Shown here: positions 9,033 through 18,293 of the stretch, in pieces
Layout: each line of letters opens with the position of its first letter
How positions within the stretch are numbered: the stretch's first letter is position 1
NCBI GenBank assembly: GCA_004208945.1
Contig: SGPE01000029.1
Span: forward strand, 310,001-374,000
DNA: 64,000 bases
Source: Pseudoalteromonas sp. CO133X
Lineage (GTDB): Bacteria; Pseudomonadota; Gammaproteobacteria; Enterobacterales; Alteromonadaceae
Direction: 5' to 3'
Program-made: the position numbers and the translations under genes
The notes under the pieces: generated by a model
The model's database searches: none
Seen by the model: only the letters and a program-made list of their open reading frames with translations
Told to the model about the DNA's origin: nothing

Positions 9033-10211
9033 ATGTCGAAACTGGTGTTAGCCATAGATGATGACAAATACGTACATCATGTAATTGAAGAGTCACTTTC
9101 AGGCTTTTGCACATTGATCCATGCTAAAAATGGTGATGAAGGGTTAAGACAAGCATTTAAATATAATCCAGATATTATTTTACTAGATGTTGAAATGCCT
9201 GGAAAAACAGGGTTTGAGGTATGCAGTGAATTAAAGGCTAATCCACAAACCAAAGATACACCCGTGATGTTTCTATCTGGGAAAAAGGAACTTCCTGATC
9301 GTGTTAAGGGTTACAACTCAGGGGCTTCTGACTATATTGTTAAACCCTTTAATGCTGAAGAGTTAATGGCGCGTATCCGTGTTTTGTATGAATACCGACA
9401 GCATTCTAAAAAGCTAAAAAGCGATGTGGAGCGCGCGCAAATAACGGCTGAAATAGCCATGACAGACTCAGGCGATATGGGACGTATTATGCGCTATGTG
9501 GGTCAAAGTTATCATGCACATGATATCCAATCGCTGTCAGAATACATGTTTGAGTTTTTTAACCCTATGGATCTCGATGTAGTGCTTGCTTTTTGGTATC
9601 AAGATATTGGGATTTTTTGTGGTGCAGAGGGGGCTGTTTGCCCACTAGAGCGTGAGTTACTTGAAAAACATCGCGATGCAAACCGATTTGTCGATTTCAG
9701 TCATCGCACTATTATTAATTACCCAAAAGTGTCCATGTTAATTAAAAACATGCCACTTGATGATGCTCAGTTGTATGGCCGGTATAAAGACTTGTTTCCG
9801 CATATTCTTGAAGTGACCAATGCGAAAGTTCAAGATATGGAAGTCAATGAGCGAGCACTCACACAGGCTAAGCAAATCGGCAATGCATTTAGCGAACTGT
9901 CGGAGCAAATGTACCAGCACAGTTACTCACGAGAACGGGCTGTCGAAAAGTTTGCTGTACAACTAAGTGAGCTGAATAAATCAGTTGAACAAAGTAAGTT
10001 ACTAAATAGCGATGAAATCGTTTTTCATTTACAGCACTTACAACAAACCCAGTTACTTTTTGCCTCGCTGAATGATGATCTTGAATCGATTAAGTTTCAG
10101 TTACTCCACATTATTGAATCACGTAGTGAGCTATTGAGTAATTTACAAAAAATGGCAGAGCCTAGCCACACAGAAGATGTGACATCACAAACGGATATCG
10201 AGCTATTTTAA
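9033..10211 (+). CDS. Response regulator with uncharacterised C-terminal region
   Basis: A 392-residue protein. Residues 1-125 are a receiver domain: acidic D9-D10-D11, phospho-acceptor D52 in LLDVEMPG, Ser in FLSGKK and Lys in YIVKPF. The remaining 265 residues contain no DNA-binding, GGDEF, EAL or HD-GYP motif. They begin with a helical linker and a segment AMTDSGDMGRIMRYVG resembling a module found after receivers in other marine gammaproteobacteria, and they end in long predicted helices. The output is therefore probably protein-protein contact. There is no neighbouring histidine kinase. A prlC terminator precedes it, so it has its own promoter. Confidence 0.85.
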   Translation: MSKLVLAIDDDKYVHHVIEESLSGFCTLIHAKNGDEGLRQAFKYNPDIILLDVEMPGKTGFEVCSELKANPQTKDTPVMFLSGKKELPDRVKGYNSGASDYIVKPFNAEELMARIRVLYEYRQHSKKLKSDVERAQITAEIAMTDSGDMGRIMRYVGQSYHAHDIQSLSEYMFEFFNPMDLDVVLAFWYQDIGIFCGAEGAVCPLERELLEKHRDANRFVDFSHRTIINYPKVSMLIKNMPLDDAQLYGRYKDLFPHILEVTNAKVQDMEVNERALTQAKQIGNAFSELSEQMYQHSYSRERAVEKFAVQLSELNKSVEQSKLLNSDEIVFHLQHLQQTQLLFASLNDDLESIKFQLLHIIESRSELLSNLQKMAEPSHTEDVTSQTDIELF

Positions 10212-10230
10212 GCCATGATATACTCATGGC
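10212..10230 (+). terminator. Weak hairpin after the response regulator gene
   Basis: Stem GCCATGA / TCATGGC with a TATAC loop starts immediately after the stop codon. There is no T-tract, and the loop also resembles a -10 box (TATACT) ahead of rsmJ, so the role is uncertain. Confidence 0.35.
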
Positions 10231-10254
10231 CATTAGTATAGCTCGGAGTTTTAC

Positions 10255-11010
10255 GTGGTAATTCATTGTCCTTTTAAAGAAATGCGTCCTTATTTAGATG
10301 CTATAGAGCAGCGCTTTGGTTTAACTGAATGGGCGAACAGTAATGACGGCTTTTCATTGCATTATGATGAGCAAGGTCTGAGCTTAAAAAAGAAAGATGA
10401 GCCTAAACTAGGGGCTATTCACGTTGACTTTGTCACAGGTGCGGCGGCGCACCGCCGTAAATTCGGTGGTGGTAAAGGCCAAGCAATTGCCAAAGCTGTA
10501 GGGTTAAATAAAGGAGCCACACCCGTTGTACTTGATGCCACGGCAGGGCTTGGGCGTGACGGTTTTGTGCTGGCGTCGCTTGGTTGTAAAGTTATTTTGC
10601 ATGAGCGCCATCCTGTGGTAGCTGCGCTATTATTTGATGGCCTTGAACGCGCTTACGGTGATGCTGAAATTGGTGCATGGATGAAAGAAAATATGAGCTT
10701 AGTATTCGGTTCGAGCCATACTCTACTTGCTCAGTGTAACGATATACCAGATGTCGTGTACTTGGATCCTATGTTTCCGCATCGTGAAAAATCAGCCCTA
10801 GTTAAAAAAGAAATGCGAGTATTCCAAGCGCTTGTTGGCGCTGATAGCGATGCAGATGATCTTTTAGATTTTGCCTACCCGCTTGCGAGTAAGCGAGTCG
10901 TGGTAAAGCGACCTGACTACGCGCCATTTTTAAATGATAAAACCCCCAGCATGCAGATCAAAACTAAAAAGAATCGTTTTGATGTATATGTGAAAGCAGC
11001 AATGACCTAA
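10255..11010 (+). CDS. rsmJ: 16S rRNA (guanine1516-N2)-methyltransferase
   Basis: A 251-residue RsmJ (YhiQ), which methylates G1516 of 16S rRNA. The SAM-binding motif [12 protein letters not shown] is followed by the second-strand acid (ILHERHP), and the catalytic-type YLDPMFPHR segment is intact. The [11 protein letters not shown] element before the methyltransferase fold is also typical. The start is GTG 10255, with GGAG nine bases upstream. Its usual partner prlC lies one gene upstream. Confidence 0.95.
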   Translation: MVIHCPFKEMRPYLDAIEQRFGLTEWANSNDGFSLHYDEQGLSLKKKDEPKLGAIHVDFVTGAAAHRRKFGGGKGQAIAKAVGLNKGATPVVLDATAGLGRDGFVLASLGCKVILHERHPVVAALLFDGLERAYGDAEIGAWMKENMSLVFGSSHTLLAQCNDIPDVVYLDPMFPHREKSALVKKEMRVFQALVGADSDADDLLDFAYPLASKRVVVKRPDYAPFLNDKTPSMQIKTKKNRFDVYVKAAMT

Positions 11011-11125
11011 CCTATCCTTTAGTATGGCTTTTGATTGATAATTTCTGGTTATTAGGTTGGTTTACATCAAATTGTCATAAAAGGTTAATATTCTACGCGC
11101 GTAACGACTTTGGGGATTATAGTTT

Positions 11126-13051
11126 ATGCGCGTGTCATCATTTACTCGGCTACTAGCCGTTTTACTCACACTTGCCAGTATCTTGTTAGCGGCGACCTTG
11201 TTTTGGGCAAGTCAAACTCTATTAAATTTAGAGCAACAAGATAACGCTTATAATAAACTCAAAAATACGCTCATTATTGATTTAAAAAGCCACCTCGATG
11301 ACTATTTAGAGCAAGGTGATAGTCAATATCTTAATTTATCATCGGCACTGATTGCTGAGGTGATAAAGCAAGACTTAGCGCATCTTCCACACGATTTAAA
11401 TTCACACCTATCAACTCAACTCTCAGCATTAGATAAAGATATCAATGATAAATATCGTGCTCTAGGTAAGTTATCGGGTAACGAAATGGCTTTATTGGAC
11501 AACTCGCTTAGGCAAATGGCTGGCTCTGCCTCCTCGCTGATAGGCTATGCTCGTAAAGCAAAGCCGCAAACAGATTTAGCGCTTGAATATTACCAACTTG
11601 GTGCCGATTATTATAATGAAGTGACATCACTTGCTTTATATACCTACAAGCTGGTTTTAAGCTTTGATCAAGACACCAAAGCAAGCCTTAATCAAAGCGT
11701 AGAAAATTTAAAAGTATTAGCAAGCAAAATTGATACGCTTGATAACCTAGGAGTGATGAGTGAAGTCGATGAGGATGCTTTATTTTTTGGTGAAGAAGCC
11801 GAAGATTTAGCCGGCGATATTAAATCGGAGTTAATAAGTTGGCCTAAGCGTTTTCCTCGTGATTTAGCCTCAACGCTAGAGCAAGCTGAGCAGCGTCAAA
11901 CGGGTATGCAAGCACTGCGAGAACAAATTGCGGCCTTATCGGCAACGGTGCTTGGGGCTGAGCAAAAACTAAAAGACGAACAAAGCCAGCTTAAACAGCA
12001 CGTATTTATTGTATTTTGTATTGCGATTGGCATGTTAGTGGTACTTGCAGGCGGTGTTTATTTTGTACAGCGTAATCAAGTTTTAAACCCGCTGCGTCAG
12101 TTACGAGATGGTTTCGCATTCTTAATTGAAAGTAATGAGCTTAAAAATATTGAAAGCAAAAATCCAAAAACTGAAATAGGGGAGATAGCTCATTATTTTA
12201 ATCAGTTAATTGAGCGTCAACGAATGGAAGCGGAAGAGCGTGCACAAATGCTCAAAGTGATTAATGACTTTATGCTAGAAATGAGTGAACACTTACACAC
12301 TATTGCTCAAAAGACCGATGCTAGCCACACTCAAGTTGAGCAAAATCAAGGGCTACTAAGCGATATTCAACATATTGGTGAACAAGTTAACACCATTAAT
12401 AGTCAAGTGGCTGACAACGCAAAACAGACATTTGGTGCCATGGAGCAAAGCTTAGGTTTTGCAGATAGTATGCTAACAGCAAGCTCACATACTGAGCAGC
12501 GTGTTGAGCAAGGGTTAAATAGCTTAAAAGAGCTTTTAAAGGGCGTGGATGATGTTGGTCAAGTTATTGAAGTAATCAAAAATATTGCTGAGCAAACTAA
12601 CTTACTAGCATTAAATGCCGCTATAGAATCGGCTCGTGCAGGGGAGCATGGCCGAGGTTTTGCGGTTGTAGCTGATGAAGTGAGAAAACTTGCAAGACAA
12701 ACTCAAGGCTCACTTGATGATATTAACAGTCAGCTTAATCGCCTAAGTGAAAACTCATCAATGGTATCAACTCAAATAAGTGCCCTTGCTGACGATGCTG
12801 AGTTACAAACACAAAATGCCCAAGAGCTAAAACGTAACTCTGAAGGCGTTGCTGATAACGCGCAAGATGCTAACAAGGTCGCGTTTGATGCCATGGAGCT
12901 AGCTAAACAGCAAAATGCATTACTCGAAAACTTTAGTCAGTCTATGCAAAGCATGAAAGGCCAAGTGAGTGAATCGAATGTGCTGGTAAGTGATATTCAG
13001 CAGCGTTTACAACAGCAAATGCAGACAATTAAAACTAGCTTAGGATTATAA
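11126..13051 (+). CDS. Methyl-accepting chemotaxis protein
   Basis: A 641-residue transmembrane chemoreceptor. It has an N-terminal membrane helix (about 8-32), a periplasmic helical sensing region of roughly 260 residues, a second membrane helix (about 291-312), a HAMP linker, and a long cytoplasmic signalling coiled coil. The hairpin tip shows the classical [19 protein letters not shown] segment followed by [13 protein letters not shown]. The sensory domain is helical, possibly four-helix-bundle type, with no recognised ligand signature. No CheBR-tethering pentapeptide is seen at the C-terminus. Monocistronic. Confidence 0.93.
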   Translation: MRVSSFTRLLAVLLTLASILLAATLFWASQTLLNLEQQDNAYNKLKNTLIIDLKSHLDDYLEQGDSQYLNLSSALIAEVIKQDLAHLPHDLNSHLSTQLSALDKDINDKYRALGKLSGNEMALLDNSLRQMAGSASSLIGYARKAKPQTDLALEYYQLGADYYNEVTSLALYTYKLVLSFDQDTKASLNQSVENLKVLASKIDTLDNLGVMSEVDEDALFFGEEAEDLAGDIKSELISWPKRFPRDLASTLEQAEQRQTGMQALREQIAALSATVLGAEQKLKDEQSQLKQHVFIVFCIAIGMLVVLAGGVYFVQRNQVLNPLRQLRDGFAFLIESNELKNIESKNPKTEIGEIAHYFNQLIERQRMEAEERAQMLKVINDFMLEMSEHLHTIAQKTDASHTQVEQNQGLLSDIQHIGEQVNTINSQVADNAKQTFGAMEQSLGFADSMLTASSHTEQRVEQGLNSLKELLKGVDDVGQVIEVIKNIAEQTNLLALNAAIESARAGEHGRGFAVVADEVRKLARQTQGSLDDINSQLNRLSENSSMVSTQISALADDAELQTQNAQELKRNSEGVADNAQDANKVAFDAMELAKQQNALLENFSQSMQSMKGQVSESNVLVSDIQQRLQQQMQTIKTSLGL

Positions 13052-13134
13052 GTGCTTCAAGTGGACTGAAAAGCGCAAAAAATAGCGACATTGCTGCTCT
13101 TTCTATAATGGGGAATGTATTATTTAACTTCTTT

Positions 13135-13166
13135 AAACCAAGTACGGGGTGAGCGCACTTGGTTTT
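13135..13166 (+). terminator. Probable terminator after the chemoreceptor gene
   Basis: A nine-base-pair stem (AAACCAAGT / ACTTGGTTT) encloses a 13-base loop and ends in four T. It lies between the chemoreceptor gene and the convergent VOC gene and may serve both. Confidence 0.6.
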
Positions 13167-13184
13167 GACGGTATAATCTTTACC

Positions 13185-13568
13185 CTATCTTTTGCTGCGT
13201 GGAACATCACTAGATTGATACATTGATATTTGATGATTATCTGGATCTGCGATTTCTGCTGACCAGCCACCTGGTGCATGGCTTACAGGGGTAACAATAG
13301 TTACTCCCTTTGTTGCGAGTGTTTCGACTACGTTATCAATCCCACCATCAGCTAACTCAAAAACAATAATGGGTGAGTTTCCGGGCTTTGACTCCTGCTT
13401 GAAAAAGAGTAGTTCGATGTCATTTGCTGTTTTTGCAAGCAGCCAACCCTCTCCATCTTCTTCCATTCTTTGAATGTTTATTCCGAGCGTATCACGGTAA
13501 AACGCTTCTGTTTTATCTAGATCGCTAATGTAATAACAAATTGCGCCAATTTTACTTTTATCAAGCAT
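13185..13568 (-). CDS. VOC (glyoxalase/bleomycin-resistance) family protein
   Basis: A 127-residue vicinal-oxygen-chelate protein. It has the paired beta-alpha-beta-beta-beta modules: IGAICYYISDLDKTEAFYRDTLG at the start (a typical glyoxalase opening), and AEIADPDNHQISMYQ near the end (the second metal-ligand strand). It starts eight bases before the upstream sigma-like gene ends, so the two are translated together. Its substrate cannot be told; small VOC proteins act as dioxygenases, isomerases or binding proteins. Confidence 0.85.
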   Translation of the reverse strand: MLDKSKIGAICYYISDLDKTEAFYRDTLGINIQRMEEDGEGWLLAKTANDIELLFFKQESKPGNSPIIVFELADGGIDNVVETLATKGVTIVTPVSHAPGGWSAEIADPDNHQISMYQSSDVPRSKR

Positions 13569-14202
13569 GGTTCTTTTCCTGTTTTTTAATAGATATCACC
13601 CTATGTTGCCGTGCAAGGTTATTTTGTGAGGTCACCATAAAAAGATGTCCATCAGGGTCATGGCTTGCGAGTGTCGCTTCATCACGACATGGGGCATTAA
13701 GAAGTGCTTTACGTATTTGCCCAAACGGCAAATCTTCAGCTAAACCTTCAAGTTCAAGTATTTGTCTTGCACCGGTTTGTTGCCAGCGGCGTTTAATCTC
13801 AGCTATCCGTTGCCTTAGAGCTGCGTCTGATACTCGCAGCAGCCAGATGATTTCTTTTTTACAATGCCCTGTTAAAACTAAAAGCGCTGTTGTTTTAAGG
13901 CTAGTCGGTAATAAATTAACAAAGTCGGTTGCTGTGTCGTCGTTGTATGTGTGTATATTGTTTGTATTAGTTAAAGTTGCTTCACGCTTTTTTCTTCTTG
14001 CGGCAGAACGCGCATTAAATACAGATTGATTACGCAGTACACCCATAAGCCAGCGACGGTTCTTTACACATGTTAGATCTGAGCGCTTAGCTTCAACTGC
14101 AACAAGCAGGGCAGTTTGCAGTAAATCTTCAGCCTCTTCTTTGTGTAATGTCACCTTATGGGCATAGCGTAAAAGGTTTGCGTAATAACTTTTATTATTC
14201 AT
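13561..14202 (-). CDS. RNA polymerase sigma-70 family (ECF-like) protein
   Basis: A 213-residue ECF-like protein. The N-terminal region 2 is recognisable (EEAEDLLQTALLVAVEA, then RRWLMGVLRNQ). Region 4 appears divergent: LPTSLKTTALLVLTGHCKKEIIWLLRVSDAALRQRI, where the usual 'sALSEREREVL' helix is altered but the helix-turn-helix is still visible. A C-terminal tail of about 50 residues ends in a Lys-rich stretch. No anti-sigma gene is adjacent; instead an overlapping VOC gene follows. It may act as a sigma factor without a classical anti-sigma, or may have lost sigma activity. Confidence 0.75.
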   Translation of the reverse strand: MNNKSYYANLLRYAHKVTLHKEEAEDLLQTALLVAVEAKRSDLTCVKNRRWLMGVLRNQSVFNARSAARRKKREATLTNTNNIHTYNDDTATDFVNLLPTSLKTTALLVLTGHCKKEIIWLLRVSDAALRQRIAEIKRRWQQTGARQILELEGLAEDLPFGQIRKALLNAPCRDEATLASHDPDGHLFMVTSQNNLARQHRVISIKKQEKNHA

Positions 14203-14302
14203 AGCGCTTAGTGATTAAAAGTAGAGTTAGTAATTGATATATAGTTTAATTAAACCTTACTCTTTCATACTGCTAATGTATATTTTCTTTCAAGGAATTA
14301 CG

Positions 14303-14776
14303 ATGATCGAACAAGGCCAAACTTTACCTACTGCAACCCTTAGCGAATTAACCAGCGAAGGGTTGCAAACCTTATCAACTGACGCATTATTTGCTGGTAA
14401 AAAAGTAGTGCTATTTGCTGTACCTGGGGCATTTACGCCTACCTGTTCAAACGCTCACTTACCTGAGTTTATTACGCTGGCTGATAAAATTACCGCCAAA
14501 GGCGTTGATGCAATTTACTGTGTATCAGTGAATGATGCATTTGTAATGAAAGCATGGGGTGAAGCACATAACGCTGAGCATATTCGTATGTTAGCAGACG
14601 GTGATGCTAGTTTTACCAAGGCGCTCGGTTTAGATAAAGATACCGCTAGCTTTGGTGGTGTGCGTTCAAAACGCTATGCAATGATTGTCGACGACCAAAC
14701 TGTAACAGGCTTGTTTGTTGAGCAAGATAAAGAATTTACAGTAAGCCGTGCAGAGGCTATTTTAGCTAAATTATAA
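14303..14776 (+). CDS. Peroxiredoxin of the Prx5/AhpE-like type
   Basis: A 157-residue thiol peroxidase. The peroxidatic Cys48 lies in PGAFTPTCSNAHLPEF, the Prx5 signature with Thr45. The SKRYAMIVDD strand matches the family. Prx5 enzymes reduce hydrogen peroxide and alkyl hydroperoxides, often using glutathione and glutaredoxin; here no glutaredoxin domain is fused. ATG 14303 was chosen over an upstream in-frame TTG-type start because CAAGGAATT precedes it and because the Prx5 fold begins right at this Met. Divergent from the sigma-like gene. Confidence 0.93.
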   Translation: MIEQGQTLPTATLSELTSEGLQTLSTDALFAGKKVVLFAVPGAFTPTCSNAHLPEFITLADKITAKGVDAIYCVSVNDAFVMKAWGEAHNAEHIRMLADGDASFTKALGLDKDTASFGGVRSKRYAMIVDDQTVTGLFVEQDKEFTVSRAEAILAKL

Positions 14777-14781
14777 AACGA

Positions 14782-14812
14782 AAAAAGCCGGACGAGAGTC
14801 CGGCTAAAAGTC
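14782..14812 (-). terminator. Terminator of the subtilase gene
   Basis: Stem AGCCGGAC / GTCCGGCT with a GAGA loop. Read on the minus strand it is followed by six T, making it a strong terminator for the subtilase gene. On the plus strand it may weakly end the peroxiredoxin gene. Confidence 0.8.
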
Positions 14813-14845
14813 CCAAGGGTAATCGGGGTTTATTAACGATTCAGG

Positions 14846-16660
14846 TTAATATTGTGCGCCAAGTGTTACACCTGAGTAGGCAGAATAACCATTTAGCATC
14901 ACGTGGTATGTACCTGCTGTTGGGTTACTGATTGAACATACTTCGTTATTACCGCTTTCATAAGGGCGGCAATCATACGTTGTTGTCGTTGGAGCGCTAC
15001 CTGCGCGAACATATAAGTCTGCATCGCCCGTACCACCACTTATAGTAAACGTAACACTCGTTGCGCCTGCAGGTACTTCCATTGTGTAGTAGGTTTTGCT
15101 GTTTGCTGCGCCACTTAAGCTTGTTAATGCTTGGCCATTTTGTAACTCATTGCCTGTTGTTGGCGGCTGAGTTGAACCAGATGCTGCTGCAACCGCGGCG
15201 GCTGCATCGACAATACCTGTACCACAGTTATTACATGTAGCAGGGAATGAGCGAGTGGTTGATTTTAAAATGCTTTCAATTTCATCTGGCGTTGCAGAAG
15301 GCTTCGTTTGTTTAATGAGTGCGGCTACACCTGCAACATGCGGTGCTGCCATCGATGTACCTTGCGTGAAATGATATGAATCACTGCTTGGGCCATTTGC
15401 GCCTGAGTTATGAGTTGATAACACACCCTCAGAATCATTCGCAAAGCTTTGCGCACCGCCAGGGGCTGCAACATCAATGTTACTACCAAAGTTAGAGTAA
15501 TAAGCACGACCACCGTTACGACCAACAGAGGCAACGTTTACAACGCCATTACAGTTACCAGGGTTGTAGTTAGCCGAATTATCATTACTGTTACCAGCAG
15601 CGATAATAACAACTGCGCCGTTGTTACGTGCTTGATTTATAGCATTTTGTGTTGTTGAGCTACATGCACCCCCACCACCTAAACTCATGTTGATAACATC
15701 AGCAGGGTTAGCATTTGCAGGTACACCAGACACTGAGCCACCTGACGCCCAGATAATACCGTCTGCAATGTCAGATGTTAAACCACCACATTTACCTAGT
15801 ACACGCACAGGTACAACTTTCGCATCATAAGCAACACCAGCAACGCCTTCACCATTATTTGTTACCGCAGCAACTGTGCCTGCTACATGAGTACCATGCC
15901 AGCTTGAGTTTCTATCTGCTTTTGGTGAAGGATCGCCATTTCGATCAACACCACACTCACCGCGTACAACTGCATCACCTGGGTCGCGTGCATCGCTGTC
16001 ACGGCCACCACCATCGTTGGCCATTGATAATCTAGTAATCATATCGTAGCCAGGTAAAAGGTTTGGGTTTAAATCAACATGCGGGCGGTAACCTGTATCA
16101 AGTACAGCAACAGTTACACCGCTACCAGTTGCGCTATCCCATGCTGTTGGTAGATTTAACCCGCCTGCTTGCTCGTAGTAATGCCATTGATCAGAATAAC
16201 GCGGATCATTAGGTGTTGCAAAAGGCTGCAATATTTGGTCAATTTCAATGTATTCAACATTGCCAGTTGCCATAACTTCTTGCATAAATGCTTGTGCTTC
16301 ATTGGCTGAAAGTTTTTTATCAGCACGCATTACGTGATGATTACTCATTGCCATTGCACGTACATACTGAGCTTTTGCTAAGCCTTTTTGACTGCTGAAA
16401 TTTTTTACAAAACTTTGCGCTCTTTGATTCATCATAGCAGGCGTTTGCTCAGCGGCAGACATCGTTGTCATATCAGTGCTGCTATTTTTGTATTTAATGA
16501 TAAATTGCGTGCCAAAATCGTTTTGACCTTGTAGCTTTGCGGCTGTATCTGCCATTGATGGTGATAACATTTGGTTTGGCGCGGCCATTGCTGCTGTTGT
16601 TCCAAAAACTGTTGTGAGGCTCAATGCAATTGCGCACTTTTTCAAGTTGTTAGTAGTCAT
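14846..16660 (-). CDS. Secreted S8 subtilisin-like protease with PPC domain
   Basis: A 604-residue exported serine protease. A signal peptide (cut near AMA-AP, residue 26) is followed by an I9-like inhibitor propeptide to about residue 150. The S8 catalytic domain shows Asp188 (VAVLDTG), His255 (HGTHVAGT) and Ser436 (GTSMAAPHVAG), with the oxyanion-hole Asn in AAGNSND. A bacterial pre-peptidase C-terminal (PPC) beta-sandwich occupies about 515-604 and is often removed on maturation. Several Cys in the catalytic domain suggest disulfides. Such proteases are typical type II secreted enzymes of marine heterotrophs. No other protease genes lie next to it. Confidence 0.95.
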   Translation of the reverse strand: MTTNNLKKCAIALSLTTVFGTTAAMAAPNQMLSPSMADTAAKLQGQNDFGTQFIIKYKNSSTDMTTMSAAEQTPAMMNQRAQSFVKNFSSQKGLAKAQYVRAMAMSNHHVMRADKKLSANEAQAFMQEVMATGNVEYIEIDQILQPFATPNDPRYSDQWHYYEQAGGLNLPTAWDSATGSGVTVAVLDTGYRPHVDLNPNLLPGYDMITRLSMANDGGGRDSDARDPGDAVVRGECGVDRNGDPSPKADRNSSWHGTHVAGTVAAVTNNGEGVAGVAYDAKVVPVRVLGKCGGLTSDIADGIIWASGGSVSGVPANANPADVINMSLGGGGACSSTTQNAINQARNNGAVVIIAAGNSNDNSANYNPGNCNGVVNVASVGRNGGRAYYSNFGSNIDVAAPGGAQSFANDSEGVLSTHNSGANGPSSDSYHFTQGTSMAAPHVAGVAALIKQTKPSATPDEIESILKSTTRSFPATCNNCGTGIVDAAAAVAAASGSTQPPTTGNELQNGQALTSLSGAANSKTYYTMEVPAGATSVTFTISGGTGDADLYVRAGSAPTTTTYDCRPYESGNNEVCSISNPTAGTYHVMLNGYSAYSGVTLGAQY

Positions 16661-16982
16661 AATGATCCCTAGATTGTTAGAAGTTGCTTCGCACCATTTT
16701 CCGCGAAGGGGTACAAAGGTAAAATAAATGTAAATGTAGTTAAAATATCGTTTTGTTATGTTTGTCTCTATTTTGGTTATAACTAAGTGTATAGATGGCT
16801 AAATATAACTATTAATTAGGTTTTTCTGCTTTTTTCTAATTCTAAAGTTCCAATTTAATGTTATAGAGTTTTTGCTTTATTTCGTTTTTCGGGTTTATCT
16901 TTTTTCAAAAAAATAACTAAGCTAACAACGAGCGCGTAATATCTTGTTATAATCAGCTAAATTTTTTTAGTGAGTATGAGTA
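16661..16982. other. AT-rich divergent intergenic region
   Basis: A 322-base AT-rich gap between the divergent subtilase and flavoprotein genes. It should hold both promoters. Apart from an extended -10 box near 16945-16953 and long T/A runs, no gene, repeat or RNA was recognised. Confidence 0.5.
16943..16953 (+). promoter_or_regulatory. Extended -10 promoter for the YhiN-like gene
   Basis: The sequence TTGTTATAAT gives a perfect TATAAT at 16948-16953 with a TGn extension. No good -35 box is visible at 17 bases, which is common for extended -10 promoters. The start codon is 30 bases downstream. Confidence 0.45.
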
Positions 16983-18167
16983 ATGACCCAAGTAGATGTA
17001 ATTGTGATTGGTGCCGGTGCCGCAGGTTTAATGTGTGCAGCACAAGCAGGCTATCGAGGTCGCAATGTTACTGTGCTTGATATGGGCAAAAAGCCTGGCC
17101 GTAAAATTTTAATAAGCGGTGGTGGGCGTTGTAACTTCACCAATGAAAACGCAAGCCCAGACAACTACTTGTGTACTAATCCTCACTTCGTAAAATCCTG
17201 TTTAAGCCGTTATACCCAACATGACTTTATTGAGCTGGTGGACCGTCATGGTTTGGCTTATCACCATAAAACGCTGGGCCAGCTATTTTGTGATAACAGC
17301 GCGCAAGATATCGTTGATATTCTTTTAACTGAGTGTGAGTGGGCTGGGGTAAACATTGCTCTTCGTAACGAAGTACTTAGCGTGATAAAAAACGATGCCG
17401 GTTATGAAGTTATAACCGAGCAAGACAGTTATCAATGCGGGTCATTGGTGGTGGCATCCGGTGGTTTAACCATGCCGAAACTTGGCGCATCACCCATTGG
17501 TTATAAAATAGCTGAACAGTTTGGCTTAACGATATTACCAACCATGGCCGCATTGGTGCCATTTACTTTGCACCAGCATGATAAAGATCGTTTTGATGGT
17601 TTATCGGGGATCAGTATCCCTTGTTTAGTGACGAGTGAAGATGGCACCCAGTTCAAAGAAAATATCCTCTTTACCCATCGCGGCTTGTCGGGGCCCGCTA
17701 TTTTGCAAATTAGCTCGTTTTGGCGCGCAGGCCAGAGCGTTTACATCAACTTATTACCTGAGCTTGATTTAAAACAGCAACTTGAGCAGTGGCGTCAAAG
17801 CCAAGGTCAAAAGTCACTAAAAAATACCCTTGCAACCATTTTACCCAAACGCTTTGTTGAAATGTTGCACGACACCAAAGCAATACCTGATTGCAATGTA
17901 AACCAGTTAACCCATGCACAGGTCGACGCGCTACATAACTACATTCACAACTGGCAAATTAAACCCAACGGCACTGAGGGCTACAGAACAGCCGAAGTGA
18001 CACTCGGTGGCGTAGATACCGATGAGTTAAGCTCAAAAACCTTCGAAGCAAAAAAATCAGCAGGTCTTTATTTTATTGGTGAAGTAACCGACGTCACTGG
18101 TTGGCTAGGCGGCTACAACTTCCAATATGCGTGGAGCTGCGGCTTTGCTGCAGGGCAGTATTGTTGA
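16983..18167 (+). CDS. NAD(P)/FAD-dependent oxidoreductase, HI0933/YhiN family
   Basis: A 394-residue flavoprotein of the HI0933 family. It opens with the dinucleotide-binding GAGAAGLMCA, followed by the family signature GRKILISGGGRCNFTN. The C-terminus carries GLYFIGEVTDVTGWLGGYNFQYAWSCG (split here: GEVTDVTG, then GGYNFQ), which binds the flavin. YhiN homologues are conserved but their reaction is unknown; roles in tRNA or quinone chemistry have been suggested by context only. Monocistronic. Confidence 0.92.
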   Translation: MTQVDVIVIGAGAAGLMCAAQAGYRGRNVTVLDMGKKPGRKILISGGGRCNFTNENASPDNYLCTNPHFVKSCLSRYTQHDFIELVDRHGLAYHHKTLGQLFCDNSAQDIVDILLTECEWAGVNIALRNEVLSVIKNDAGYEVITEQDSYQCGSLVVASGGLTMPKLGASPIGYKIAEQFGLTILPTMAALVPFTLHQHDKDRFDGLSGISIPCLVTSEDGTQFKENILFTHRGLSGPAILQISSFWRAGQSVYINLLPELDLKQQLEQWRQSQGQKSLKNTLATILPKRFVEMLHDTKAIPDCNVNQLTHAQVDALHNYIHNWQIKPNGTEGYRTAEVTLGGVDTDELSSKTFEAKKSAGLYFIGEVTDVTGWLGGYNFQYAWSCGFAAGQYC

Positions 18168-18226
18168 TTGTAGTTGCTAGTTTTTGTCTACAGGCTCTAG
18201 GAGTTAGGCCCTAGACTGACACTTGC

Positions 18227-18279
18227 TTGTAGGTCGTGATTTAGCGCGTTTTTATGAAGTTATAAATGACGACCTACAA
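18227..18279. repeat. Palindromic intergenic element
   Basis: An 11-base inverted repeat (TTGTAGGTCGT / ACGACCTACAA) extends, with one mismatch, to 17 bases per arm around a short spacer. It lies between the convergent YhiN-like and diguanylate cyclase genes. The arm start TGTAGG plus CG-rich GATTTA recurs at 25461-25483 in another gap, suggesting a dispersed REP-like family. Confidence 0.5.
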
Positions 18280-18293
18280 ACCTATTACTCCTT

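Noticed and set aside
15449..16035. Plus-strand open frames inside the subtilase gene
   Set aside because: They are shadows of the minus-strand protease gene, with low-complexity translations and no ribosome binding sites.
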